Below, one piece after another: positions 33,358-40,987 of a DNA stretch of 50,714 nucleotides. Source of the stretch: Armatimonadota bacterium (GTDB lineage Bacteria > Armatimonadota > JADLDR01); assembly GCA_020846535.1 (NCBI GenBank), contig JADLDR010000085.1, positions 1-50,714 on the forward strand. Direction: 5' to 3'. The notes beneath the pieces were generated by a model. The model worked only from the letters and a program-made list of their open reading frames with translations. It was not told the DNA's origin and did no database searches. The stretch's first letter is position 1, and every line of letters begins with the position of its first letter. A program made the position numbers and the translations under genes.

Positions 33358-33448
33358 TCGATGCCGTCTGCGAGGAGTGGAGCGACGCGGCAATCTCCAG
33401 CGTAACGATAACAAGACTTTGGCTTGAATAACAATAGGCTGCATCGAT
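33358..33448. repeat. Dispersed repeat, copy 3 (one arm, partly eroded)
   Basis: 33358-33400 matches the left arm of the elements at 5456 and 15258 (TCGATGCCGTCTGCGAGGAG, then GCAATCTCCAG). The right arm is largely lost; only the end resembling GCTGCATCGAT survives near 33439-33448. It fills the 163-base gap before the DUF4178 genes, in which I see no other feature. Confidence 0.75.
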
Positions 33449-33481
33449 GACGGCAATATATCCGAATTTGAGGGACATCCT

Positions 33482-34156
33482 ATGTTGAAAGCTACCAGCT
33501 TGATTTGCCCTTCCTGCAAAGGGCCGGTCGGGGTTTCCAACAGCTTTGTAAAGATGGTGGTTTGCGACAACTGCCGGAATGCTCTGGCGGTTCGCAATGT
33601 TTCCGGCCCGGCTCCTGCGGCGCGTCCTGTAGCGCCCGGAACGGCGCTGTCTCAGTCTTTCTTACTCGATCCGACCGGTAAGACGGCGGCTCTCGCCCTC
33701 TATCCGACCCGGTTCGGGATCGGGATCGGCGGCTTTTTGAAGGAAAGAGCGTTTACGGTGCTGGGGCGCGTTCGGTTCGAGGGAGAGGATGGTTACTGGG
33801 ACGAGTGGTATCTGGAGTTCGGGGACGGCTCCATCGGCTGGCTCGAAGAGGAGGAGGGGGAATTGATGCTCTCCCGGCGGGAACGGCTGACTGCGCCGGT
33901 CCCCGATTTCGAGGCTGTCCGGGTGGGCATGACTTTCACCGTCAACGGGCAGCCCTTCTTCGTGACCGAGCGAAGCCGGACGCGGGTGGCCGGGGCGGAA
34001 GGCCAGCTCTACTACCGGGCGCAGATCGGCCAGGAGGCGCGTTTTCTGGACGGCAACATCGCTGGACGGGTGGCCTTTCTGGAATATACGGAGGATGGCA
34101 TTGAGTTCAGCGTTGGCGATGTGGTGGAACGGGAAGGCATCCGGATAAGGAACTGA
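33482..34156 (+). CDS. DUF4178 protein with zinc ribbon (first)
   Basis: 224 residues. A zinc-ribbon-like pair, C9-x2-C12 and C28-x2-C31, opens the protein. An Ala/Pro linker and a DUF4178 beta-rich domain (about 70-215) follow, with the paired pattern FTVLGRVRFEGEDGYWDEWY and YLEFGDGSIGWLEEEEGEL. No membrane segment, so cytoplasmic. DUF4178 genes recur beside DUF350, aminopropyltransferase and speD genes, as here. A biochemical role is not established. GAGGG precedes the ATG, and the next gene starts two bases after the stop, so they form an operon. Confidence 0.8.
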   Translation: MLKATSLICPSCKGPVGVSNSFVKMVVCDNCRNALAVRNVSGPAPAARPVAPGTALSQSFLLDPTGKTAALALYPTRFGIGIGGFLKERAFTVLGRVRFEGEDGYWDEWYLEFGDGSIGWLEEEEGELMLSRRERLTAPVPDFEAVRVGMTFTVNGQPFFVTERSRTRVAGAEGQLYYRAQIGQEARFLDGNIAGRVAFLEYTEDGIEFSVGDVVEREGIRIRN

Positions 34157-34158
34157 CC

Positions 34159-35403
34159 ATGCGGATAAGGACAGCGCGATGCGGTCGGTGCGGGGCCGAT
34201 GTGCAGCTCCGGGACGGCGCACCGTCCGCCCGGTGCGAGCGGTGCGAGACTCAGGTTTCGCTTCAGGATGCGCTGCGGGAGGAGCAGGCATCGGCCCGGC
34301 GCTATCCGTCCGAAACGCCCCTGCGGGTCGGCATGGCAGGCCTCTTCGGGGGCAAGCGGTATCAGCTCATCGGGCGGGTGGTCTATAGCACCGTCGAAGA
34401 AGGGGAAACCTGCTTCTGGGAGGAGTTCCAACTGCTCGCCCCGGACGGCGACATCTTTTACCTGGAATACGATGAAGGCCAGTGGAAACTGTTGGAACGC
34501 TTCACCCCACAGAACCCCATCGGCCCTCAGGAGATGGCCTCTCTGCGGGCCGGTTCCAATCTCAGGCTGGAGGCGGGCACAAGCGTCGTGCGGGAGCGGG
34601 GAAAAGCTACGGTCCAGTCGGTGCAGGGCGAACTGACCTACTCGATCCGGGCCGGAGACCAGGTGGATTACCTGGAGGCGGCCTATCTGAACCGCTGGTA
34701 TTCGGTGGAGTGGCGGGAGGAGGAAATCGAGTTCTATCGGGGCAAACTGCTTGCCCGGAAGGAAGTCTTTCACCATTTCGGCCTGACCGCTCAGATATCG
34801 GCACTGGAAGCCGGGGAGAACCGGCGGCGCTCCCAGAAATACTTTGCAGCCGTTTGCCTGGCGCTATCCCTGCTCGCATTCATTTTTTACGGGATCGCTC
34901 TGACGGGCGGGAAGGTCATCAGCAAGGAATCGGTCGACCTGAATATCGTGTCTGAGGAAGGCATCCGCTTCGGGCCGGTCACGCTCAGTCCGGGCATGTA
35001 TGTTCACCGCCTCATCATCTACGGCTCTATGCAGGACGCCTCCGCATGGGTGGCCGGGGTGCTGGAAACGGCGGGCGGCGCGGAGCTTGTCGGAACGCAG
35101 CGCGATTTCTGGGACGAACACGGCTACGATGCAGACGGGGCATGGCACGAATCGGACCTGCGCGCTCAGAGCGATTTCGTCGTCCGCGAGGCCCAGCCTT
35201 ACTATGTCCACCTGTATGTGGAGCGCGACACCCCTACCGGCTCTTTCCGGAATGTCGGCTACGAACTGCGCGGCGGGGTGCTTCACCCGACCTTCTTCCT
35301 CCCTTATGGCATCATTGCCTTCATCCTGGCTGTCGTCTTTTTCTGCGTCTCTTCGCCCGAAACCCTTCAAAAGCTGGCGGAAAGCATGGATGATGACGAA
35401 TAG
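34159..35403 (+). CDS. DUF4178 protein with zinc ribbon and membrane anchor (second)
   Basis: 414 residues. Zinc ribbon C8-x2-C11 and C26-x2-C29, a DUF4178 domain at about 50-210 (YQLIGRVVYSTVEEGETCFW, EWREEEIEFYRGKLL), then a transmembrane helix (about 228-250). An outer segment of about 130 residues follows, then a second helix (about 381-402) and a short acidic tail (MDDDE). The ribbon and DUF4178 parts would face the cytoplasm and the 250-380 region the periplasm. Likely a membrane-bound partner of the previous gene's product, possibly its paralogue with an added anchor. Confidence 0.8.
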   Translation: MRIRTARCGRCGADVQLRDGAPSARCERCETQVSLQDALREEQASARRYPSETPLRVGMAGLFGGKRYQLIGRVVYSTVEEGETCFWEEFQLLAPDGDIFYLEYDEGQWKLLERFTPQNPIGPQEMASLRAGSNLRLEAGTSVVRERGKATVQSVQGELTYSIRAGDQVDYLEAAYLNRWYSVEWREEEIEFYRGKLLARKEVFHHFGLTAQISALEAGENRRRSQKYFAAVCLALSLLAFIFYGIALTGGKVISKESVDLNIVSEEGIRFGPVTLSPGMYVHRLIIYGSMQDASAWVAGVLETAGGAELVGTQRDFWDEHGYDADGAWHESDLRAQSDFVVREAQPYYVHLYVERDTPTGSFRNVGYELRGGVLHPTFFLPYGIIAFILAVVFFCVSSPETLQKLAESMDDDE

Positions 35404-35421
35404 CCCGCCGGAGGTGTTCCG

Positions 35422-35607
35422 ATGACAAGCGGCTACTGGGTCGCTACCTGGATTCTTGTCCTTCTCTTCATCTCCCTGCTGCTGGCCGCCTATTTCGGTC
35501 TGGGCCTCCCTTCCGACACCCAGGCGATGGCGCAGACCCGCAGCGTCCGCACGGGCAGCCTCCATACCCGCTCCTATTTCGGGGGAGGCCCGGGCTTCGG
35601 GAAGTGA
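35422..35607 (+). CDS. Small single-pass membrane protein of the DUF4178 cassette
   Basis: 61 residues: one transmembrane helix (7-28) followed by a Ser/Arg/Gly-rich tail ending SYFGGGPGFGK. The ATG follows CCGGAGG by six bases. Small proteins with one helix and a Gly-rich tail are common near DUF4178/DUF350 genes, but I cannot name a family. Confidence 0.65.
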   Translation: MTSGYWVATWILVLLFISLLLAAYFGLGLPSDTQAMAQTRSVRTGSLHTRSYFGGGPGFGK

Positions 35608-35619
35608 AAGCGGATTATG

Positions 35620-35702
35620 CCCGGTAGGGGCGCGATTTATCGCGCCCGTGAAGGCCATTGGTCTCAAAGGCCGTTGGGCGCTATAAATCGCGCCCCTACG
35701 GG
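35620..35702. repeat. 83-bp inverted repeat (TAGGGGCGCGATTTAT type)
   Basis: Arms 35620-35647 and 35676-35702 are reverse complements apart from one inserted base and one mismatch, sharing TAGGGGCGCGATTTAT and GCGCCC. Starts 12 bases after the small membrane gene and ends 26 bases before the 3' end of the inserted minus-strand gene. It could act as a terminator for both. It is unrelated to the 5456/15258/33358 family. Confidence 0.82.
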
Positions 35703-35728
35703 ATACAATACCGTAATGATCAGATTTC

Positions 35729-36619
35729 CTAAACATCCTTATATGCCATCCCCAGCCAGATGCACTCATTCGCAAGGCGAGGAGGAATCTTTTCGCATTC
35801 TTTATGCTGACACCACCATGCAGCGAAGTCGTGTTTGCCCAGAGGAACTATACCTGCACCGTATTTCTTGGCGAACGCTTGATGGAACGAATCTGATTTG
35901 AAATTGTGGAAAATTCCGGTTTTACCTTCCATCCAAAGCCATAATTGCCAATCACACAGCATATAGAGAGCCATTTCGGGGCCGACTCGATAAAATTGCT
36001 GTTCAAGCCGGGTGCATAAGGCTTGCTCAAGAGATACAAGATTAAGGTTCTTGCCACGCTGTAGGTATACTTTGCAGAGGAAGTCATCGGGCGGATAATC
36101 ATGGACACCAAGTAATGAGCATTCGTACTTTAACCAATTACGGAAAGAATAACTAAACGGTTTCAATGTTGCTGAATTCTGTAGAATCGCTCGAACGCAC
36201 CAATGCCCCTTGCGCCAAGGGAATGATTCGAAGGCTTCAGCGAGGGAATTGCCTATAGTACCTCCTTCAGAGCGTAATATTTGATAGGTATCCGCCATTG
36301 GCGCATTTTTTATATAATATATGAGGTGGTTTTTAATATTTTCGTTTTCCCATAGCTGTCCTAGCTCTGTAACACCGATTCTACGTTTCGTTAAAGAATC
36401 GAAGCATCCAGATTTTCTCAAACTATCCACACCTGCGAATTCAGCAGCCCGAAAACCCTGCAAATCGATGCTATGACCGAGAAAAGCATGCCAATTCAAG
36501 TCGTCATCGGTATCGGCAATGAGTAGCCCTGGCTTTTGTAATAGAACAAGAGCATAACGATTCCATAATTCATTAAGCTGAGCGCAACCGGTGTTGATGC
36601 GTTCAGGTATAGCTTGCAT
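35729..36619 (-). CDS. Low-GC orphan protein inserted in the DUF4178-speD cassette
   Basis: 296 residues, family not recognised. GGGAGG lies seven bases before the ATG, so it is probably translated. No signal peptide or transmembrane helix; predicted mostly helical and rich in Trp (KHDFAAWWCQHKECEK, MLCDWQLWLWMEGKTG), with eight or more cysteines scattered without a clear metal motif. GC content is visibly lower (about 45%) than in the flanking genes, the strand is opposite, and a long inverted repeat lies at its 3' end. These are signs of recent acquisition. The cysteine and tryptophan richness could suit nucleic-acid or ligand binding, but nothing fixes a function. Confidence 0.7.
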   Translation of the reverse strand: MQAIPERINTGCAQLNELWNRYALVLLQKPGLLIADTDDDLNWHAFLGHSIDLQGFRAAEFAGVDSLRKSGCFDSLTKRRIGVTELGQLWENENIKNHLIYYIKNAPMADTYQILRSEGGTIGNSLAEAFESFPWRKGHWCVRAILQNSATLKPFSYSFRNWLKYECSLLGVHDYPPDDFLCKVYLQRGKNLNLVSLEQALCTRLEQQFYRVGPEMALYMLCDWQLWLWMEGKTGIFHNFKSDSFHQAFAKKYGAGIVPLGKHDFAAWWCQHKECEKIPPRLANECIWLGMAYKDV

Positions 36620-36710
36620 TCAGACGCCTCCCAAGCGTTTTGTTCGTGCAATATTGGAAAATGAGTTCGATTTCCTGCAACAATTCTATCCCCATAAGGA
36701 GAGACCTTTC

Positions 36711-37019
36711 ATGAAAAAACTCTTGCCCGCAGTCCAGGTTATCGCCTTGGCGATCCTCTCATCTGCCGCGCTCCGGGCGCAAACGGCCCAGCAGTCGGAG
36801 GTATGGCAGCCGAATACCTTCACTTCGGCTATCGTCTCCACTATCGTTTTCGGATTGATCGGGATTATCCTGGCGATTATCGGATTCAAGCTTTTCGATG
36901 CCTTCGTCTCCTTCAATCTGGAGAAGGAGATCTGCGAAAAACAGAACTTCGCCGTGGCGATCCTCTGCGGGGCGATGGTGCTGGGCATCTGCATCATCAT
37001 CGCGGCTGTGGCGCAGTGA
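36711..37019 (+). CDS. DUF350 membrane protein
   Basis: 102 residues from the ATG behind AAGGAG. Signal-like helix 1-22, then two transmembrane helices (about 38-58 and 80-100) around a short loop (FVSFNLEKEICEKQNFAVAI) that is typical of a DUF350 unit. Most DUF350 proteins contain two such units; this one has one. The aminopropyltransferase GTG overlaps its stop codon, so the two are coupled. Confidence 0.8.
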   Translation: MKKLLPAVQVIALAILSSAALRAQTAQQSEVWQPNTFTSAIVSTIVFGLIGIILAIIGFKLFDAFVSFNLEKEICEKQNFAVAILCGAMVLGICIIIAAVAQ

Positions 37020-38566
37020 ATCAGGCGGAAGAAGAGCTTCCGGATACGCCGTCCGCCGCGGCCCGGCGCGAAGCGCCGGCCCTGCTGACCTCCATTTTTT
37101 TGATTGCGGCCTGCGGGTTGGTCTACGAACTGCTCATCGCCACTGTCTCCTCCTACCTGCTGGGCAGCAGCGTTACCCAGTTTTCGGTGGCTATCGGGGT
37201 CTTCATCGGGGCGATGGGGCTGGGATCGCAGTTGTCTCAATCGGTGCGCCGGGGGCTTCTCGGTGCTTTCATCCTCATCGAAATCGCCCTGGGCATCCTC
37301 GGAGGATCCTCGGTCGGCCTCCTCTTCTGGGCGTACGCGTCGGGCGCGTTCTACTGGATCGCCCTTTATACCGTCCTGATCGCCATCGGAACCCTGACGG
37401 GCCTCGAACTGCCCCTCCTGACCCGCCTCCTGAAGCGGTACGGCTCCCTCCGCACCGTCATCGCGCAGGCCCTTTCCTTCGATTATGTCGGCGCTCTCAC
37501 CGGCTCGCTCCTCTTCCCGCTTCTCCTGCTGCCCGCCCTGGGGATGGCCCGCACCGCCTTTCTCATCGGCCTTCTGAATATTGGAGTCGCCGTCTGGAAT
37601 ATCGGTATCTTCCGCTCCCGCCTCAAGATGCCAGGGGCGCTTCTCGCCATTTGCGCGGCCTGCGCCGTGCTGCTGGGAGCGGGCTTGGCCTTCGCCACAC
37701 CGCTGGTCGGCTTGCTCGAACGGAGGCTCTATGAAGATGAGATCATCTATTCCGCCCAGACTCCCTACCAGCGCATCATCGTGACCCGGTGGCGGGACGA
37801 TATCCGCCTCTATCTGGACGGGAACCTCCAGTTTTCCTCCACCGACGAATACCGCTACCATGAATCCCTTGTCCATCCGGCCCTGTCTCTCTCGCCTGCT
37901 GCCGAAGAAGTCCTGATCCTGGGCGGCGGGGACGGCCTGGCCGTGCGCGAAGTCCTGAAGTACCCGCAGGTAAAGCGTATCACCCTGGTCGATATCGATC
38001 CGCAGATGACCGATCTAGGAAAGCGGTTCCCCGCATTCGCAGCCCTGAACCGGAACGCCCTGGACGATCCCCGCCTCCGGCTGGTCCATCGGGACGCCTG
38101 CAAGTTTCTGGAAGAGGACTCCGGCCTCTACGATATCATCCTCGCGGACCTGCCCGACCCGAACACCGATGTCCTGGCGAAACTCTATTCGGTGGAGTTC
38201 TATAAATTGGTCAAGCGCCATCTGTCGGCCCCCGGAGTTTTCGTCACCCAGGCCACCTCTCCCTTCTTCGCCCGGAAGGCGTACTGGTGTATCGCGCAAA
38301 CTGTCGCCGAGGTAGGGCTGCATGTCTTGCCCTATCACGCCTATGTGCCCTCTTTCGGAGATTGGGGGTGGGTCATGGCTGCCCGCCATGCGCTGCGCCC
38401 GGAAAGGATTCGCCTGGCCGTCCCGGTTCGCTTCCTGACGCCGGAGTCGCTTCAGGGAATGTTCGCCTTCGGTAAGGATGTCGATAAGGTCGGGGTCGCG
38501 ATCTCCACCCTGGACCGCCCCGCCATTATGACCTATTACCTCAAAGATTGGAAACAGTGGGATTAA
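37016..38566 (+). CDS. Membrane-bound spermidine/spermine synthase-like aminopropyltransferase
   Basis: 516 residues from a GTG that overlaps the DUF350 stop codon. Residues about 20-235 contain six or seven transmembrane helices; the C-terminal half is a soluble aminopropyltransferase domain with YRYHESLVHPAL, the SAM-binding LGGGDGLAVREVL (near 300-312), LVDIDPQMT and the ADLPDPN acidic loop (near 377-383). Canonical SpeE is about 280 residues and soluble, so this is the membrane-fused form. The speD gene directly downstream supplies decarboxylated SAM. The amine acceptor is unknown; because the enzyme sits in the membrane it may act on a lipid or near-membrane polyamine pool. No arginine or ornithine decarboxylase gene is nearby. 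Confidence 0.86.
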   Translation: MNQAEEELPDTPSAAARREAPALLTSIFLIAACGLVYELLIATVSSYLLGSSVTQFSVAIGVFIGAMGLGSQLSQSVRRGLLGAFILIEIALGILGGSSVGLLFWAYASGAFYWIALYTVLIAIGTLTGLELPLLTRLLKRYGSLRTVIAQALSFDYVGALTGSLLFPLLLLPALGMARTAFLIGLLNIGVAVWNIGIFRSRLKMPGALLAICAACAVLLGAGLAFATPLVGLLERRLYEDEIIYSAQTPYQRIIVTRWRDDIRLYLDGNLQFSSTDEYRYHESLVHPALSLSPAAEEVLILGGGDGLAVREVLKYPQVKRITLVDIDPQMTDLGKRFPAFAALNRNALDDPRLRLVHRDACKFLEEDSGLYDIILADLPDPNTDVLAKLYSVEFYKLVKRHLSAPGVFVTQATSPFFARKAYWCIAQTVAEVGLHVLPYHAYVPSFGDWGWVMAARHALRPERIRLAVPVRFLTPESLQGMFAFGKDVDKVGVAISTLDRPAIMTYYLKDWKQWD

Positions 38567-38568
38567 CC

Positions 38569-38937
38569 ATGATCGGAAAGCACCTCCTCGCCGATTTCTA
38601 CGATGTCGCCCCGGGCAGCCTCAACAACGATGCTTTGCTTTCCGACTGCCTGGCGCAGGCGGCCCTCAGTTGCGGCCTGACTCCGCTGGGGCCTCCGGCG
38701 CTGCACCGATTCACAGGCGGGGGCTTGACGGGTTTTCTGGTCCTGTCCGAGTCGCATATCGCGTTCCACACCTACCCCGAACACGGCTTCATCGCCCTCG
38801 ATATCTTTTCATGCGGCCCGACCGATCCGCGCGAAGCCCTGAGCGCGTTCCGCGCCGCCCTTCGGCCCGGAAGGGAAAGGATGCGGGTCGAAAACCGCGG
38901 AACGGAGATCGGCCGTGACGGGAACAGTGCGGGTTAG
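38569..38937 (+). CDS. speD: S-adenosylmethionine decarboxylase proenzyme (bacterial class 1B)
   Basis: 122 residues, the right size for the short bacterial form. Self-cleavage between Glu61 and Ser62 (LSESHIAFHTYPE) would create the pyruvoyl group. His67 and Cys82 (DIFSCG) match the processing and catalytic residues of the family. It makes decarboxylated SAM, the aminopropyl donor for the enzyme encoded two bases upstream. The start is the ATG just after that gene's stop codon. Confidence 0.94.
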   Translation: MIGKHLLADFYDVAPGSLNNDALLSDCLAQAALSCGLTPLGPPALHRFTGGGLTGFLVLSESHIAFHTYPEHGFIALDIFSCGPTDPREALSAFRAALRPGRERMRVENRGTEIGRDGNSAG

Positions 38938-39012
38938 CATGACAGCCTCTTGCTTCTGAAGTATAATGTCTTCAGAGGAACCCGACCGCTGTCACGGCAA
39001 AGGAGGCTTTCC

Positions 39013-39381
39013 ATGTCCGAACCGACCGATATGCAGTGCGATCTTGCCGATCTGAAGTGCGTTCCGTGCAGGGGAGGCGTGCCTCCTCTGACCCCTGAGG
39101 AAATCGGCCCGCTGCTGGCCCGGCTGGAAGGCTGGCAGGTGGAAGACCATCAGAAACTGATCAAAGCCTATCCCTTCAAGAATTTCGCGCAGGCCGTCGA
39201 TTTCGTGAACGCCGTCACCCCGGTCGCCGAGGAGGAAGGCCACCACCCCGATCTGTACGTGCGCTGGGGCGAGGTGAAAGTCTTTCTCTGGACGCACAAA
39301 ATCGACGGCCTGACCGAGAGCGATTTCATCATGGCCGCCAAAATCGACCGGGTTTTTCAGGAGCCGCCCGGAAGCGGATAG
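39013..39381 (+). CDS. phhB: Pterin-4a-carbinolamine dehydratase
   Basis: 122 residues from the ATG behind AGGAGG. The catalytic histidines are present: EEEGHHPDLYVRW (His77, His78) and LWTHKIDGL (His95), followed by the usual Asp. The family recycles 4a-hydroxytetrahydropterin in the cytoplasm. A Cys pair near 16-19 (CVPC) precedes the core. No aromatic amino-acid hydroxylase gene is nearby, so the local role is unclear. The 75-base gap to speD contains no terminator that I recognise. Confidence 0.92.
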   Translation: MSEPTDMQCDLADLKCVPCRGGVPPLTPEEIGPLLARLEGWQVEDHQKLIKAYPFKNFAQAVDFVNAVTPVAEEEGHHPDLYVRWGEVKVFLWTHKIDGLTESDFIMAAKIDRVFQEPPGSG

Positions 39382-39397
39382 TCCCCGTTTTCGCAAG

Positions 39398-39427
39398 TTG
39401 ACAGAAAACATAATATTACTCTATAAT
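39398..39427 (+). promoter_or_regulatory. Near-consensus sigma70 promoter of lysA
   Basis: Exact TTGACA (39398-39403) and exact TATAAT (39422-39427) with an 18-bp spacer. Transcription would start near 39434, giving a leader of about 70 bases before lysA. Confidence 0.8.
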
Positions 39428-39431
39428 ATCT

Positions 39432-39441
39432 CAAACGTTTG
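39432..39441. promoter_or_regulatory. Palindrome at the lysA transcription start
   Basis: CAAACGTTTG is a perfect 10-bp palindrome four bases after the -10 box, where a repressor could block initiation. Operator function is inferred from position only. Confidence 0.4.
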
Positions 39442-39444
39442 TCG

Positions 39445-39478
39445 AGCAAGGCGGAGATTTCCGGCCTTGCTTCTTTTT
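39445..39478 (+). terminator. Early terminator/attenuator in the lysA leader
   Basis: AGCAAGGCGGA (39445-39455) pairs with TCCGGCCTTGCT (39460-39471), one base bulged, followed directly by TTCTTTTTA. It lies between the promoter and lysA, 28 bases before the ATG, so most transcripts from the promoter at 39398 may stop here unless antitermination occurs. Confidence 0.68.
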
Positions 39479-39505
39479 ACTTCGGACAAGGGAGGATGTG
39501 GCTGG

Positions 39506-40837
39506 ATGTTTCTCGGGACTCAGCGGGTGAATGCCCTGGGCCGCCTGGAGATCGGCGGCTGCGACACGCTCGATCTGGCGGCCCGCTTCGGGACGCCCCT
39601 TTATGTGATGGATGAGGCTCTGATTCGCTCCAACTGCTGCCAGTACCGTCGCGCCTTCGAGTCGCGACTGCCCGGCAGCGTCCTGGCTTATGCGGGCAAG
39701 GCGTTCCTCTGCCTGGCGATGTGCAAAATCATGGAGGAGGAAGGTTTCTGGCTCGACGTGGCCTCCGCAGGCGAGCTTTACACCGCAGCCAAGGCCGATT
39801 TCCCGGCGGGCAGGATCATGATGCACGGCAACAACAAGTCTGAAGAGGAGCTTGTCATGGCGCTCGATTACGGCGTCGCCCGGATCGTGGTCGATAACGC
39901 CTGGGAACTGGGCATCCTGGACCGCATGACTCAGGAGCGCGGGCAGACAGCCGATATCCTGCTCCGGACGACCCCCGGCATCGACCCGCATACCCACAAA
40001 CGCATTCGCACCGGCCAGGCCGACACCAAGTTCGGCCTCAACATCCACAACGGCGCGGCCCTAGCTGCTGTCCGCCAGGCGCTCGACTGCCCGAATATCC
40101 GGCTCAAAGGATTCCATTTCCATATCGGCTCCCAGCTTCTCGACGCTCACACCCACCATGAGGCTGTCCGCATCCTGGTGGACTTCATGCGCGAGGCGGC
40201 GGGCGAGACAGGCTATCAGGCCGAAGACCTCAACATCGGCGGGGGCCTGGGCATCCGCTACCTGGAATCCCACTGTCCCCCTTCCATCGACGAGTTTTCC
40301 GAGGAAATTATCGCCACCTTGCAGAAGGCGCTGGCCCACCGGAAGCTGAAGCCTCCCCGACTGATGCAGGAGCCAGGCCGCTCTATCGTCGGGGAGGCGG
40401 GCACGACCCTCTATACCGTTGGAACCATCAAAACAGTTCCCATCAAAGAGGAGCCGGGGCAGCGCACCTATGTGGCTATCGACGGCGGCATGTCGGACAA
40501 CCCTCGCCCGCAGCTTTACGAGGCCCGTTACGAAGCCTTGATCGCCGGCAAAGCCGGGCAGGAGCCGTCCGAACTTGTCACCGTCGCTGGAAAGCACTGC
40601 GAAACCGATATCCTGATCTGGGACATCCGCATCCAGCCCGTCCGGCCCGGCGATATCCTGGCCGTCCAGTCCACCGGAGCCTACAACTACGCGATGGCAA
40701 GCAACTACAACCGTTTTCGTCGCCCGGCTGCCGTGCTGGTCAAGGACGGCCAGGCGGAAATCATTATCCGCCGGGAGAGCTATGACGATCTATTATTGCA
40801 GGATGGCGTCCCGGAACGGCTGGCAGGAAAGCCATAA
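39506..40837 (+). CDS. lysA: Diaminopimelate decarboxylase
   Basis: 443 residues from the ATG ten bases after GGGAGG. It is a fold-III PLP enzyme: Lys65 in LAYAGKAF binds PLP. FHFHIGSQLLD and LNIGGGLGIRY form the cofactor pocket, EPGRSIVGEAG holds the phosphate, and AGKHCETDIL carries the catalytic Cys of the dimer partner. A conserved late ST-GAYNYAMASNYN segment supports LysA over other decarboxylases of the fold. It converts meso-diaminopimelate to lysine. Its own promoter and leader hairpin suggest regulation independent of the upstream genes. Confidence 0.94.
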   Translation: MFLGTQRVNALGRLEIGGCDTLDLAARFGTPLYVMDEALIRSNCCQYRRAFESRLPGSVLAYAGKAFLCLAMCKIMEEEGFWLDVASAGELYTAAKADFPAGRIMMHGNNKSEEELVMALDYGVARIVVDNAWELGILDRMTQERGQTADILLRTTPGIDPHTHKRIRTGQADTKFGLNIHNGAALAAVRQALDCPNIRLKGFHFHIGSQLLDAHTHHEAVRILVDFMREAAGETGYQAEDLNIGGGLGIRYLESHCPPSIDEFSEEIIATLQKALAHRKLKPPRLMQEPGRSIVGEAGTTLYTVGTIKTVPIKEEPGQRTYVAIDGGMSDNPRPQLYEARYEALIAGKAGQEPSELVTVAGKHCETDILIWDIRIQPVRPGDILAVQSTGAYNYAMASNYNRFRRPAAVLVKDGQAEIIIRRESYDDLLLQDGVPERLAGKP

Positions 40838-40919
40838 GCAAACTCTCACCCTGAAAGCGAACCGGTCGGCACTTTGCGGCTCGCCACAACTGAAATCGGC
40901 CTGCGCCGACGGCCCCGAC

Positions 40920-40945
40920 AGCCCGCGATAGCGGGCTTCTCATTT
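40920..40945 (+). terminator. Intrinsic terminator after lysA
   Basis: AGCCCGC-GATA-GCGGGCT forms a perfect 7-bp stem with a four-base loop, followed by TCTCATTTT. It lies 82 bases after the lysA stop codon and 42 bases before the next gene's start. Confidence 0.75.
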
Positions 40946-40987
40946 TCAGAATGTCCGTTTCTGATATCCCAGCGGGATCGCATTTTT

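Noticed and set aside
5456-33448. CRISPR-like repeats
   Set aside because: Copies are kilobases apart and form inverted pairs, with no regular spacers and no cas genes.
39434-39505. Lysine riboswitch before lysA
   Set aside because: The leader is about 70 bases, far shorter than the L-box aptamer, and only one simple hairpin is present.
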